NCBI RefSeq assembly: GCF_020509005.1
Contig: NC_063020.1
Location: 2,170,001 to 2,234,000 of the forward strand
DNA from: Fulvia fulva
Lineage: Eukaryota; Ascomycota; Dothideomycetes; Mycosphaerellales; Mycosphaerellaceae
DNA: 64,000 nucleotides
Direction: 5' to 3'
Positions 32,103 to 43,513 of the stretch are shown one piece after another (position 1 is the first letter of the stretch; every line of letters begins with the position of its first letter). The translations under genes were made by a program, and so were the position numbers. Below the pieces are notes generated by a model. The model was not told the origin of the DNA. It searched no databases and worked only from the letters and a program-made list of their open reading frames with translations.

Positions 32103-32605
32103 TTTTGGGGTGTTCCTGTTTATCATCAGTAGAGCACAGCCGCCGCCGGCCATTTCGAAGCTTACCGTTTGGTAAACAGCTGATGCATCATCAGGAATGT
32201 GCTTGTGTTCAGTATGGACTTTAGTCGTAATGAATGCGATATAGTGAGTGTTTCATGGGCATGGATTACAAGGGATGTAGATCACCTTCTACGAGCGATG
32301 TTCACGAACAGAACCGGCGTGGCGAGAGCACGCTTGATGTCTTCACGACCGACGCAAACAAAGCATGACTCCAAGCGCAGTCTGCACGGCACGGTGGACA
32401 TGATGACTGGGTTTCGTGAAGTACGTATCGGTGTTTGGGGATATCTAAGATCATCAACGACAAACAGTCTCTGCGCTGTACATCTCCAGCGCCGTGCCAT
32501 GTCTACAAGATTCTGCATCATCCGTCGATGCGTTGGCAATCGTATCACGGGAGAACGTGACGAAACCCAATCTCATCAACCAGACCCCGTACGTTTATCC
32601 CTTAC

Positions 32606-35600
32606 TCAAACCTCCTCATCCTCAGTGAAGTTGCGGCCAAATTGCAATCCAGAAGAGTAGTCCTCATACCCAAGAATTCGCTTCCTGCCATGCGCAAAGC
32701 CAGCATTCTCGCCAGGCTCGTACGCACAAGCTTCCAACCAACTCTGCGGGCGGAGGCTGAATCTTCCATCCTCGCAAACAAGCTGCGTCCGCTCACGTTT
32801 GGGCTCTGATTGCAAGTCCAAGCTGCTTAGTCTACTAGACGGCACGAGCTCCGGTGCTCCTTGTTCAACCAAAGCGTCGACTCGCTTTTCGCGATGCTCC
32901 AAGACATCTATGTCAATCGTGTTGAGGGCGGCGAAGCGGTAGACATGAATATGTTTCGTTTGTCCAAATCGACGGGCTCGACCAACCGCCTGCGCCATGG
33001 TAGCGTCATACTCATATTGAGTCTCCCTGATAAGAGGGCTGAGGAAGAGTATGTGGTTCGCATTCTGAAGGTTTAGGCCCGCTGCCGTGTCTGCTGATGC
33101 GTTCAGCACAATGACCGTCTTCTGCGCAGAAGTACTGGCTTTATCCCGGAAATCCGCTGCTTGAGAAGATGCCGAACTGGAGTTACTCACGACGACTGCC
33201 GAAATGTTGCCATCTTGCAACGCCGCCGCCATCAGTTGAAGCTCGGACTCGTACTGGACAAACAGTATGGCCTGCTCCTTTGACTCCTGCACCTGGGCCA
33301 GGACGCTCAGGATCGCTTCTAACTTCGCGCTGAGGTTCTTGGGCCTTGTCGTCTCGTCGACAGGTGTGCTTGGTCTGAGCAGTACCACATTGGACATGTC
33401 GGCACCGCAACCTGATGCAGGACAATTGGTGCTTGCCGATCCCTCGAAGTCTCGCTCGCATTGCTTGCAAATGACGTGCCCACACACGGGAGAGACCGCG
33501 ATACTGGTGGAGTGCATCCCGTTACACTGTGTCGCATCACAGCAGGTTCCGCCCTTTGGACCAGACTTGTACACACCATTCAGAGTCTCTTTGACATTGC
33601 CGAGATACCGTGCAGATCGCCAATCCTCCAAAAGGTCGTTGCACAGTTCGTTGAGCTTGGCGATCATGACTCTTTTGCCCGCGCCTCGACCTTTCTTGGG
33701 CTTTTCAGTCTCGCTGGAAGATGCATTCTCCACGGACTTTGGCGTCTTGCTTTTTATGATCGTCATCACCATCTTTGTGACGGCCTCATCACCAAACATG
33801 CCCTTCTCAAGAGGGTATGCCCAGCTCTCGAAGTTCTCAGGCTCAATCTTGCGAGCGTCATGAATCGCTTTTGGCAACCGCGCGGAAAGGGCTGCGATCC
33901 GCCGCTGGGCTTCCTGGTAGAGTGCATCGAACTGAACACCAGCAGCGACGCTCGTTGCTGCCTTCGAAAGTGCTTGTTCTGGGCCGTCGTCGCTGCCCAC
34001 AATGCTGCCAAAACGTGACTGACGATCGCTCTCTTTGCTACTCCTCGTCAAGCGCATGCCTTGCGCCTTGATTTGCTGAAACATCTCCACGTACAGCCCC
34101 TCGTGATCGCCATGGAGCTTCACTGGAAGAAGATGTTCCGCATACGTCAGCTTTTTATCGAAGTCCATCACGTTTCGCCGCACGAACGTCGACAGAAACC
34201 TCTGATGAAGCTCATGGATCTGAGCGTGCTGAGCTTCCGAGGGGCTTTCTCTGAAGGCGTGGAACCGTTCAGAACGAGTCATCTGTTCTGTGAGCTTACG
34301 AGCATTGCTCGCCTTCATGACACTCTTTGCGTTTCCACCGACTGGTAATTGTACGCCGAGGAGACTTGCGACCTGAGCGCTATCTTGGAAGTCGCCGAGA
34401 TCAGGTGTCCCAGAGAGTCCCCATCGTTTGTCGGCATTCAAACTATAGCTTGCCAACCGGTCTTTTGACTCCAGTTGGTGGAACTCGTCCACAAGCATGC
34501 GGTTGAAATAGAACATTTCAAAGAGTGGAGAGCCTACATGATCCGCATCAAGCTTCGTGGCCGTCGCTTTTTTGGTCGTAGAGGCTTTGGCTTTTCCCTT
34601 CCCTTTCGCAGCAACGTAATTAGCACCACGTAGCCGCTTGCTGGGAATGTGCAGATTATATCGGTCGCTGTCGATATTCTCCTGGTACCTCTCAGCGATA
34701 TGTCTCCGGAGAGCAGAAACACCTTTCCGCTGCAGTATGCCAACGTGCGCTCCAACCGCGTCTCTGGCTCCATTCAACCACTCCTCGTATGCGCGAGGTT
34801 TGCGTGTCGCAGGTCCAGGAATGGCAGCGAACGCAGCAAGACGGTCCACGTACGAGTCGCTGACCAGCACGTTCCGGCTCGCAACAACGATCGTTGCATC
34901 AACGAAGTCCTGAATGCTGAATCTTGACAAGTCGGCCGTCTTCGTCACCTTGAGTACCTTTCCCGGTCTACGAAGCTTTTCGCAGATCTCGCCGCACCAC
35001 TGGTCCGTCAATGACGGCGGACATATGATCAAAGAAGCGGCAGTAGCGATCAAACCCTGAGGCTGTCGGACTTCGAGCTCCCGTACGATTGTGGCTCGGT
35101 CAGACTCACGCAAGTGCGAGTCAATAAGGGCTAAGCTTGTAATCGTCTTGCCAAAGCCAGGATGGTCGGCGCAGATGCCACCCCTTATCTGAACCTCGCT
35201 TTTAGCTCGCACCTCAGCTCTCCACCCTATGACAGGGAGTGTGGCCTCGGCGATTTCCTGCAGCTCGAATGATACGCCATCTCCAGCCTCTTGGCTTTTC
35301 ATCCAGGCTAGCATACGCAGTTGATTTGGGAAAAGAGTCACGCCCATGTCGTACCGATCAGGCGAGATATGTGGGAGCTCTTCAGTAGGTCGCAGACGAA
35401 ATGGCTTGAACACGAACGGCTGTTCTGCGCTCGCTATGAACCGCCACTCGCATTGAAGGGGCGGTGTCGGCTCAACCACTTTGGAAGAAAGCCTCGCGCA
35501 AGCTCTGTGAGCCAGCGTGTTGACGTTGATAGCTAGATCAAGGTGCAGGTTCGAGTCGTTCTTGGAGGTCGACAAGAAAAGCGGGTCTGGCCTTGCCTTG

Positions 35601-38600
35601 ATGGCTCTCTCGTAGTTCCCAGCGGTGACAGGATCTTCCATTACCAGAACGTCGCCTTGAGCGCTTATACTCCAGAGCTTGCCTGGTGGTGAAGGGGCAC
35701 AGACATTACAATGAGCCCCGCTTAGTGGCAATGGTGACCATTGGGCAGTACTCATGCTGCGCGCCATTAGCGGCATGAGCCACGCAAAGTGCTCAAATTG
35801 CCGCCTTTGGGTCAGCTTTCCGTGCAATTGCGAAGGCATGTCTAGATCTCCGGACAATACGCAGCTGAGGAGTAGACGTGCTTCATGGCATTGCGTACTT
35901 GACCGTGTGTACTGCGGTCTCTGGATCTGGAGCTGTACGTTCGACTCCCGCAGTTCGTGCTGCGGCAGAGCATGCCACTCGTCGTCGATCAACAAGTCTG
36001 TTCTCGTCACTTGTTCAATGCCAGAGCGACTGTCCATTGAGAATGCCCGCCAACTAGGCGGGAGTCGAGCAATGACCTGTCGCACGACCCCATAGTCAAG
36101 GCGCTCCACATCGTGAGAAAACACATAAGTGTCTTTGTCTGGGTCGTCTGTTGCCGTCGGGTCGAGGAATAGATAGGTAGGTAGGCTGTCGCTGGTCGAT
36201 TGGCGGATATAAAGACTGTCACACGCCGTGCCACATAGGTGAAGATGGCGATACGTTCCTGTAAGCTCTTGCGAGACACCTGTACGATCACTGTCACCGA
36301 CTTGGATATCCAAATGTTCCCACAAAAAGTGTTGGGTGTAGTCTGGAAGCTTGACACGATTCCAGCGTGAAGCGATCTTTGTGCCAGATCCGGTGATAGA
36401 AAGAGGAACTGACTCTCTTATAGGCGATCGAACCACCCACGAGTCGCCGAAGAAGTTCTTCACGGCAGACGCTTTTGCCACCGGCTGCTGCAGAAGTGAT
36501 CGCAGAGGGTCGTTAGCAGGGAGCTTCTTTGAGGGATGCGCGTAAAGACGCCACTCCGCTCTTGCCGGATCACAGATGACGAGTTCGAGCGTGGCCTCAG
36601 CACCCGCTGTGTATCGGACAGTCCAGCAATGCGTGCGGATGATGCGTTGGAACGCGAACTTTGCGCTTAACCCAGCTCGGGTTGCACGGCGATAATCTTC
36701 TGGAGCTTGGGCCAGCAAGGAGGTAATATCGACCTGCTTGCTTTCGAAAAGCTCCAGTCTCGTCGGCAGGCTTGACCTCAGCTCGTTTTCAAAGACCCTG
36801 GGCGATACTCGGCCTGCGCTCATTAAAGGACGCTGTCTGTACTTGTGGGTCGGATTGCCTCCACACCCACTGCACATTGTATGGCCACATTCTAAGCATT
36901 GCTGTATCGTCTGCTCTGCTATGGCTGTGGCGCCCTCGCAAAAGCATCTTCGCATGGCTTGTTCGGCACGGCGTACCATATCTGCCATATTGATCGCTGA
37001 ATCCGTATTGGCTGACTCAACCAGACTGGCCACATCTGGCTGAGCGATCACCAGGTCGGGCTCAGTTGCAACACGATCAATCTGAGGCTGATCAACATCC
37101 GGCAGGAGGGCTTTGTAGCCGATGATCACTGCTGACAACTCAGCGGCCCCCATGACCATGCTGCTCATTGCATTTCCTGCAAGATCCTGAATGTTGGAAT
37201 GCGTCTCCGTTGTGAAAGACATCTTATCAAGTGGCAGACCTTGTAACCTCAACATTTCTTCGGGTGCCAAAAGCCTAGCATGGTCTGTCGAGTAAAACAT
37301 GCCGGATGGTGTAAGGCATCCAACAATGCCAAAGGCTCTGTTGTCGTACTCCATGTAAACGTTTTGGGACACATCATATACCCGATCTTTGTACCTGTTG
37401 TCGTACATTAAAAGCAGTTTCCGTAGATGATTGCAGTCGATCGTGTCGTTGACGCGGGGAACAGTCCAGCGGTGCCATTCATGCTGGCTATTTTCGGGAG
37501 GGCGAATCGCACCACTTTCTGACCAGTTCGTTATTGGCCTTGCTGCGCCGAGGCGCTCCGTCTGCCTGATTTGTTCTTGGGTAATCTTGCAAGATTCCCA
37601 AGCCACTTCTCGCCTGGTATCGTCTGCACGAAAATGCTGCTTTGACACTGCGTCATTAGGCAGAAGGAAAGCAGAGACTGGCGAGCTGGCAGGCCGCTTG
37701 AACTTCTCCATCAGTCTCGTCCACGCCAGCGAAGCTCCTCCAGTGCCTTCCGCCTCGAGCTTCGCTCTGTCGAGGCAGACCATGTATCCGCGCTGTCGTG
37801 TTTGTGGGACATAGAAGTCCTTGGTATCAACACGCACCGCGGCACAGTCGTATCCGATCTTCTTGTAGTCCTCTATCATCCTGTCCCAAGGAGCACCGCT
37901 CACGTTCTCAAAGAGGATAATAGCCGGTCGCTCGGCGATGGCGTAAGCACGAACGGCGTTCCAAACTTCACCTGATTCGCCTCCGTCATCGATGCCCTTT
38001 TTGAATGAGTTCAGGGCGGAGAAGTCGACACACGGCGTTCCTGCGATCAGCATTTGTAGACCCCCCGGAATACGTGCTTTGGCACCGTACGCTGTTGTAG
38101 CCATGGGCTCTTCATGCTGCAGAGCTTCAATGAATTCCGTAACATCGGCGAAGATGACGGGAGGCTGGAAGTTGCGCTCGATGTAAGCCTGCTTGAAGGG
38201 TTCGATTTCGGCAGAGAACGCGTGCTCAACCTCGATAGTCCGTTTGCCAGATCTCTGCAAGTGATCGCGAACCATCTCAAGCGCCAGCAGCGGAGACTCG
38301 GTACCAGAACAGATTGTAGCAATTCGAACAGGCATCGAAGCGAGGTGGTCAATTGCGTCGCCTAGACCCAGAGACAGAGCTTGCTCTGTCATTTCACCAA
38401 ATATCTCAGAGATATCAGACACAGGCGGCAGGCTCTCCACAATCCCCTTACCCCATTCTTTCGGCCGCTTGGTGAGATTCGTGATGCCTTTGGAGGAACC
38501 GGCGGTCTTCGAACACCCTTTGGCGGTCGGGGCGGTATTGTTGTCCGCCTTCGTCCGTGATTTCGCTTTGGTCGTCTTTTTCTTCGGCCTCGTTTCAAGC

Positions 38601-39568
38601 TCGCTTTCTGCTTGGTCGGAGCGTGTTGCCTCTTCTTCCGTAGAGTCCGCGCCAATGCTGTCTGAACCACTTCCAGAGGCTTCACTATCGTCGAACATCT
38701 CGAAATCAGATGCGTCGTCCTTAGCCACGTGGGATTGTCTGCCCCTGTGTCTGCCATTCCCTTTCCGCGGCCGAGCTGCGAGCTCATCTTCCGATTCTTC
38801 CTCCATACCAGCAGCAGACATGTGTGATTGACGGGCTTTATTACGTTGAGGTCTTCTGGCGGCTGTCTCTCCGACAATATCAACGTCTTCCCTTACTGCT
38901 GTTGAGTCCGAGATAGCACGAGAGTGCATCGCTGTAGTCGATGTCTGGACAGCCGACGGACGTCTAACATTCCTTAGGACTGTAGACGGGGAACGGGAGA
39001 TTGTGCCAAACGCGAATTGTGACCTGAAAGGCTCGCTGTAGACCGGTATCTTGCACCAACCAATGGGACCTCGCAGTCGGTTCTGAAATTGATCGGAGTC
39101 GAGTTCACGGAACGCTCTTCGACCATGGGTGGGAGTATCTGTTTGCAGCCATTTCTGCATACCACTGGGTCGAAGGCCACTCGCGGACCTCCCGCTGGGC
39201 TTCGATTGTTTCTGGGCGGTCGCTGCTCTTGGTCGCTTGCCAGCTGCAGTGACCTCATCTTTGTTGTCACTTCTTGAGCTATCGATGATCGTGCGAGAAT
39301 TGCGCGACGTAGGGGTCCTCGTGGTCATCGTGGTCTTCGCGGTCTTGTGAGGTCGGCCGGGGGCTACATCTTCAGCGTCGCTATGCAAAATGTCGATGAC
39401 TTTCCGCTTCGTGGAGGACTTGGAGGGCTGCGCAACGGTAACGCTGTCGTCGGAGTCATCGCTCTCGTTCAAGATGTCAATAACCTCGTGTGCCTGCGGC
39501 TGTGGTCCAGTAGCCATCGTGCCATTGGATGAGCTGCCCACGCGCAGCCATGACAGAATGTTGGGCAT
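32606..39568 (-). CDS. DNMT5: DNMT5-type DNA cytosine-5 methyltransferase with SNF2 ATPase
   Basis: In other fungi this family maintains CpG methylation in an ATP-dependent way; it acts in the nucleus. One uninterrupted exon encodes 2,320 residues from ATG at 39568 (MPNILSWLRVG); an in-frame ATG at 39763 would add 65. Residues 1 to about 400 are Ser/basic-rich and disordered, with no clear chromodomain. The methyltransferase follows: motif I IATICSGTESPLLALE near 415, motif IV AGTPCVDFSALN near 508 with the catalytic Cys, motif VI LFENVSG near 550 and motif X GNAMSS near 798. A Cys/His zinc finger (CFCEG to CSGCGG) is near 871-905. The SNF2 lobes have Walker A ADHPGFGKT near 1462, DEFH near 1690 and VGRARRFGQT near 2190, with a RING (CCDATQCNG to CGADMS) at about 2009-2056 between them. 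This order is the DNMT5 hallmark. Confidence 0.93.
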   Translation of the reverse strand: MPNILSWLRVGSSSNGTMATGPQPQAHEVIDILNESDDSDDSVTVAQPSKSSTKRKVIDILHSDAEDVAPGRPHKTAKTTMTTRTPTSRNSRTIIDSSRSDNKDEVTAAGKRPRAATAQKQSKPSGRSASGLRPSGMQKWLQTDTPTHGRRAFRELDSDQFQNRLRGPIGWCKIPVYSEPFRSQFAFGTISRSPSTVLRNVRRPSAVQTSTTAMHSRAISDSTAVREDVDIVGETAARRPQRNKARQSHMSAAGMEEESEDELAARPRKGNGRHRGRQSHVAKDDASDFEMFDDSEASGSGSDSIGADSTEEEATRSDQAESELETRPKKKTTKAKSRTKADNNTAPTAKGCSKTAGSSKGITNLTKRPKEWGKGIVESLPPVSDISEIFGEMTEQALSLGLGDAIDHLASMPVRIATICSGTESPLLALEMVRDHLQRSGKRTIEVEHAFSAEIEPFKQAYIERNFQPPVIFADVTEFIEALQHEEPMATTAYGAKARIPGGLQMLIAGTPCVDFSALNSFKKGIDDGGESGEVWNAVRAYAIAERPAIILFENVSGAPWDRMIEDYKKIGYDCAAVRVDTKDFYVPQTRQRGYMVCLDRAKLEAEGTGGASLAWTRLMEKFKRPASSPVSAFLLPNDAVSKQHFRADDTRREVAWESCKITQEQIRQTERLGAARPITNWSESGAIRPPENSQHEWHRWTVPRVNDTIDCNHLRKLLLMYDNRYKDRVYDVSQNVYMEYDNRAFGIVGCLTPSGMFYSTDHARLLAPEEMLRLQGLPLDKMSFTTETHSNIQDLAGNAMSSMVMGAAELSAVIIGYKALLPDVDQPQIDRVATEPDLVIAQPDVASLVESANTDSAINMADMVRRAEQAMRRCFCEGATAIAEQTIQQCLECGHTMCSGCGGNPTHKYRQRPLMSAGRVSPRVFENELRSSLPTRLELFESKQVDITSLLAQAPEDYRRATRAGLSAKFAFQRIIRTHCWTVRYTAGAEATLELVICDPARAEWRLYAHPSKKLPANDPLRSLLQQPVAKASAVKNFFGDSWVVRSPIRESVPLSITGSGTKIASRWNRVKLPDYTQHFLWEHLDIQVGDSDRTGVSQELTGTYRHLHLCGTACDSLYIRQSTSDSLPTYLFLDPTATDDPDKDTYVFSHDVERLDYGVVRQVIARLPPSWRAFSMDSRSGIEQVTRTDLLIDDEWHALPQHELRESNVQLQIQRPQYTRSSTQCHEARLLLSCVLSGDLDMPSQLHGKLTQRRQFEHFAWLMPLMARSMSTAQWSPLPLSGAHCNVCAPSPPGKLWSISAQGDVLVMEDPVTAGNYERAIKARPDPLFLSTSKNDSNLHLDLAINVNTLAHRACARLSSKVVEPTPPLQCEWRFIASAEQPFVFKPFRLRPTEELPHISPDRYDMGVTLFPNQLRMLAWMKSQEAGDGVSFELQEIAEATLPVIGWRAEVRAKSEVQIRGGICADHPGFGKTITSLALIDSHLRESDRATIVRELEVRQPQGLIATAASLIICPPSLTDQWCGEICEKLRRPGKVLKVTKTADLSRFSIQDFVDATIVVASRNVLVSDSYVDRLAAFAAIPGPATRKPRAYEEWLNGARDAVGAHVGILQRKGVSALRRHIAERYQENIDSDRYNLHIPSKRLRGANYVAAKGKGKAKASTTKKATATKLDADHVGSPLFEMFYFNRMLVDEFHQLESKDRLASYSLNADKRWGLSGTPDLGDFQDSAQVASLLGVQLPVGGNAKSVMKASNARKLTEQMTRSERFHAFRESPSEAQHAQIHELHQRFLSTFVRRNVMDFDKKLTYAEHLLPVKLHGDHEGLYVEMFQQIKAQGMRLTRSSKESDRQSRFGSIVGSDDGPEQALSKAATSVAAGVQFDALYQEAQRRIAALSARLPKAIHDARKIEPENFESWAYPLEKGMFGDEAVTKMVMTIIKSKTPKSVENASSSETEKPKKGRGAGKRVMIAKLNELCNDLLEDWRSARYLGNVKETLNGVYKSGPKGGTCCDATQCNGMHSTSIAVSPVCGHVICKQCERDFEGSASTNCPASGCGADMSNVVLLRPSTPVDETTRPKNLSAKLEAILSVLAQVQESKEQAILFVQYESELQLMAAALQDGNISAVVVSNSSSASSQAADFRDKASTSAQKTVIVLNASADTAAGLNLQNANHILFLSPLIRETQYEYDATMAQAVGRARRFGQTKHIHVYRFAALNTIDIDVLEHREKRVDALVEQGAPELVPSSRLSSLDLQSEPKRERTQLVCEDGRFSLRPQSWLEACAYEPGENAGFAHGRKRILGYEDYSSGLQFGRNFTEDEEV

Positions 39569-42500
39569 ATTGGTTGTCTTGCGTAGGGGCGTGTCTATTT
39601 CCGCAGTTATATTGTTCTGGGCAGATCTGCCGTTTCTGCGGGTAGTGCTTGCTACGACATGCGAGCTGTGAGTGAAGTGCCGGTGAAGTTGTGTTGCTTT
39701 GTCCAATGCGTCGCGTAGTGAAAGTCGAAGGCACGCGTGGAACTGGACGCGCCGGAGCCGCATTCAAAACGCGCTAGGAAAAGTCAATTGCGCTGAGAGC
39801 AGGAACGACGCCGCGGAATTCGGAAGTGACGATGAGCTGAAGGAGACTTCTCCTACCGTAAAAGCCGATGAGCAGCTTGATGAGTGCTTGCGGTGCTCAT
39901 TGTCCGCGACAGAGGTGCAATCGCGACGGCCCACATCGCGCGACACCCCTGCTGTGCGGTGGTTGCCAGGCCTGTCCGTGCCGATGGCAGTGACTGGAGA
40001 GGACAGCATCGTCGTGTGGGCATGTCGCCATCTTATCGGACAGCGTTATCAATGCTGAGGAGAGTGTCTTCGCGGTGATGTTGTTGCAAGCATTGCTGGA
40101 TCATGAAAATGGTAAAGAAGAAGCTGACCTGCAGTTAGAAGTTGACAAGGAAGGCATCATCTGGTGATCACTTCGAACAAGCATCGCTCCTTCCTCAGCT
40201 ATACATGAGCCGCAAAGTGATGGCCAATTTGTGAACTGCGATGTGAGCCGATGTGTGGTCTCGGTGGTGTTGTGTTGTGCGGGAAAGTGTTTGCTTCGGA
40301 ATTTCGACTGGGATGTCACTAGGGTTGAGGTAACGTGCCAGGAAAAGTGGTGGGAACGACGGTGAGGTTCGACTTCGATAGACTGGCAGTCGTATGCTTG
40401 AAAATATGATCATTGTAGAGAGACAATAATGCTGGCTGATTCTCAGAGCCGCATGATGATTCCATCGATGCTTATGGCAGTTCGATGTTTCGAAGCATGT
40501 ATCAGAAAATGATCGACAGAATCGACAGGCAAGAACCAGTGGTTTTGGCATCAGCGTTCAAGTCGTCGGCACTGGCACATTGTCGACATGGCGGCAACAG
40601 GTCGGACAAAGAAGAATATGGCGTCTACAGTGCCATAAGGTCAACGGGTGCAGGGAGAAGAACATATCGCACAACGCCACACTGTTCACTGCCTCCCACG
40701 AAGAGCGGACACACTTGTCCAGCAAGAAATTCACCCGCAGACTGCGGTAGACCATCGTCGTCACATGACAAAGATCACAGAGCCGACCTTGAAAGACAGC
40801 AAACAAAGCCTGCTCAGTGGCTGGCCATAAAACATGACACCGCCTCCTCAGCCTCGATGACCTTCGAGCCCAAAGTGACAGCACACAGTGTGGCAAGAGT
40901 CCGCCGAGGCGCAGCAGAAACATTAACAAAAAGCCAGACCAGTAACACCTCGCGTGCCAGCTCGTGGTCATACGAGTTACACAAGGACACCCCACCAACG
41001 CACCCGGGGAAATGACATGCCTCAAAAGTCTGGAGTCATGCATCATGCAAAACCGGTATGCCAAACGACCAGATGTCATACATAGGCTTTTGCGGAGTGC
41101 AGGAGATCGTGGTGCAAGATCTTGCTTGTAAGACTGGCGGGGCCGAGTAGTGTGGAGTATCATGAGATTGTTCGAAAATAAGAGCGGACAGGATGGGAAT
41201 TTCGAGGATGATGGTGGAAAAAGATAAGTTCGTTCGAGGATGGAGGCGGTATGGCCCAGCTCGGGCCGTGTTCAAGCCGTGATGCTCCATCGGCTGAGGA
41301 GACGGGAGGATGAAAGTTTGTGGTCGGCACTGGCGGTGCAGGTCTGCGGTGAGGAGACGGACTCGATGCCGTCCGTGAAGTGTTTGTTCGTTGTGTTGGG
41401 ATACGGTGCACAGACTTCGACTTTCCATGCGGTTGAGCGTGTAGTAGTCGATTGGCTTTCACCATGATGGAAGTCTCGACATCCCACAGTCGCGCCGAGG
41501 TGGTCGTTCGTCGTACGTTGTGCCACAAGAGGACGATAGTACACGGATCATGGATGCCCGAAGACGGTCATGGCTGCTTGATAGATTATGATGAGTCCTT
41601 CGACTCAAGGTAGTCCTACGGCGTACCGCATCGCTGATCGGGCGGTGCCACGGTTGCGAGTGCTTCAGACTGCAACACTCCCTCATGTAACTCGTCAATC
41701 TGCTGCAAACATGTCAAATTCGCAAACGCCACGATGCCAGTCGGCACAACCAGCGCGGTGTGCCACCGCATTGGAGAATTTTCGTCTTGTCGATCAGTAT
41801 TCGGTCGGCGCCTGGGTAGGCGTGCTGTCTACCGTTGGGTAAGCCTCCGTGCCTCTGCTTCCCCGTTGCGGCGAGGCGATTTGATGTTGGAAGAAGGTTC
41901 TGGGGAGCAGGAAGCGTCAAACGGCAAGGAAATCAAATTGTGGGGGTGGATCAGGACTCAGGAGAGAGCCTGCCAAGCATACCAGGATTGTTGACGTGGT
42001 ATCCTCGGTCCACCACGCCTCGCGCTCGTGTTGTGTCTGGACTGTCTAACACGATCGCTGCTTCGCGGACATGTTCGTGTTCGCCCTGTCATCTTGTGAG
42101 AGCAAGAAGTAATTCTGCCCGGCCAAGAGTCGCGCTCGGCATCTGTGGAATGGAGGCTATCGAATCCCACGTCCATGTACCGACTCTGCGCTCATCGAAG
42201 CGTGGCGTGAGTCCTCTCGCCTCGACTTGTATTGTCCCGAGGCGAGGGAACACCGATCTGGTGTACCAAACCCTGCACGGTGCTGCAGGCTTCGGCATTT
42301 CATCCTTGACTCTGTTCCCCAGAACGAGTATCCCGCAGCGCAGGGTGACGGCCCAAACAGGCAATCCTGACAAAGATTGCTGGCGGTGAGAGTTCTAGAC
42401 GATGTGCTGGCGTTGCTCAGACACGCGCCGAGCATCCGCCTTCATACAAACGCTCTCGCAACGGTCGAACTAACGACATGCCACGGGAATGCTTGCGACT

Positions 42501-42926
42501 CGTCTCAGGCTGCTGGGATGCGATCCTATTCGTGCTTCCGAGCTGACGTGCCGCCAGCAAGGAGGGCCGGATCCCGCGGTCGACGGTATGCAGTAAATCT
42601 TGCTTGATCAAGGATTAGGATTACAGTATTTCGCAGATGGCTGTGCTGAGGTAAGGGCGTGTCGTGTTCGTTGGCAGGAACGCAGTACTTATTGCAAACG
42701 TCTCCCGTCTCCTTCTTCCTCTCTTCTTGCTCCTACCAACACCCATCGCACACCTGATAAGCGAAGTTATACCTACGTCCAACCAACGTTCCGGAGCTTA
42801 CAGCCTACACATCTCGGCCACCGATTGACAACACCTGCAAACATAACATACATCGGTCGCCACAAACCTCGCGACACAACTCCCACCAACGACAACGTCG
42901 ATCAAATCAAGAAATCCCCAATCAAC
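39569..42926. other. Long intergenic stretch, no supported gene
   Basis: About 3.3 kb. Overlapping frames on both strands reach 201 codons (40558-41163, minus) and 184 codons (41835-42389, plus), but all are Arg/Ser/Thr/His-rich shadows with no motif or paired splice signals. It may carry regulatory sequence, untranslated exons or noncoding RNA. I see no repeats or RNA genes. Confidence 0.45.
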
Positions 42927-43133
42927 ATGACGGACTCAATGCCCACACCGGCCCGGCAGACATGCATCCCACGCAACGACTCTTTCTCCGCTGAAGACCT
43001 GTCAAAAGCGCTCAAGGCATCAGCAAGCAAGCCCCGCAACCTCTCAATAAGAGACATCAACGACGACCCAGCAGTGCCTCCACCATCACCGCAAAAGTCA
43101 AGACGCTCATCGTTCTACGGCGCACGAAGATGA
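42927..43133 (+). CDS. Small hydrophilic protein, candidate
   Basis: Sixty-eight residues from ATG at 42927 (MTDSMPTPARQTCIPRNDSF), context AACATGACG, preceded by a CT/CA-rich leader typical of fungal 5' UTRs. Central LSKALKASASKPRNLSIRDI and a basic tail with PPPSPQKSRRSSFYGARR, which resembles a phosphorylation-prone linear motif. No known family. The compact, biased composition makes it more credible than the surrounding frames. Confidence 0.45.
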   Translation: MTDSMPTPARQTCIPRNDSFSAEDLSKALKASASKPRNLSIRDINDDPAVPPPSPQKSRRSSFYGARR

Positions 43134-43210
43134 TCCAAGCTGGCCTTGATCACTGCACAACGGCAACACTCGCTCGACTTCACTACATACCGACAGTTTT
43201 TGACACCACT

Positions 43211-43513
43211 TTATTGAGCCAGCGAGCATTCAGATACCAACGCTGCGGTACCACGACGAGGACATAGGCGCATATTGGGAGGGCCGTATTTAGGAAGGGA
43301 CTTCGGCGCGTGGGCTTGTCTTATCTCATGGGAGATATAATACCATGCTGGCGCCTGCGGGTCAGCCAGCTTGAAACGATTGTACACTTTTCGGAGTAGC
43401 AATATTCTCTGCAGTCAGAACGAAGGACCGTTTGGTGGCATAGCATCTGATTCGTGTGGCGTCTGCGACGTCTGCACTATTTCGGCGTAGTAACACTGAG
43501 AAGAATCAATCAT
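43211..43513 (-). CDS. Small two-exon gene, speculative
   Basis: The minus frame ending TAA at 43211 reads VYNRFKLADPQAPAWYYISH, then further text ending CSLAQ, and its upstream side shows an acceptor CTGCAG near 43406. Joining to ATG at 43513 (MIDSSQCYYAEI) through a GTGCAG donor keeps the frame and gives about 75 residues. The donor and branch site are weak, and no family is recognised. Confidence 0.22.

Noticed and set aside
32199..32660. 153-codon plus-strand ORF beside the DNMT5-type gene
   Set aside because: It overlaps the methyltransferase C-terminus and shows no family features; it is a shadow frame.
40485..41163. 176- and 201-codon ORFs on opposite strands
   Set aside because: They overlap each other, are Ser/Arg/His-rich without motifs, and lack paired splice or start signals.
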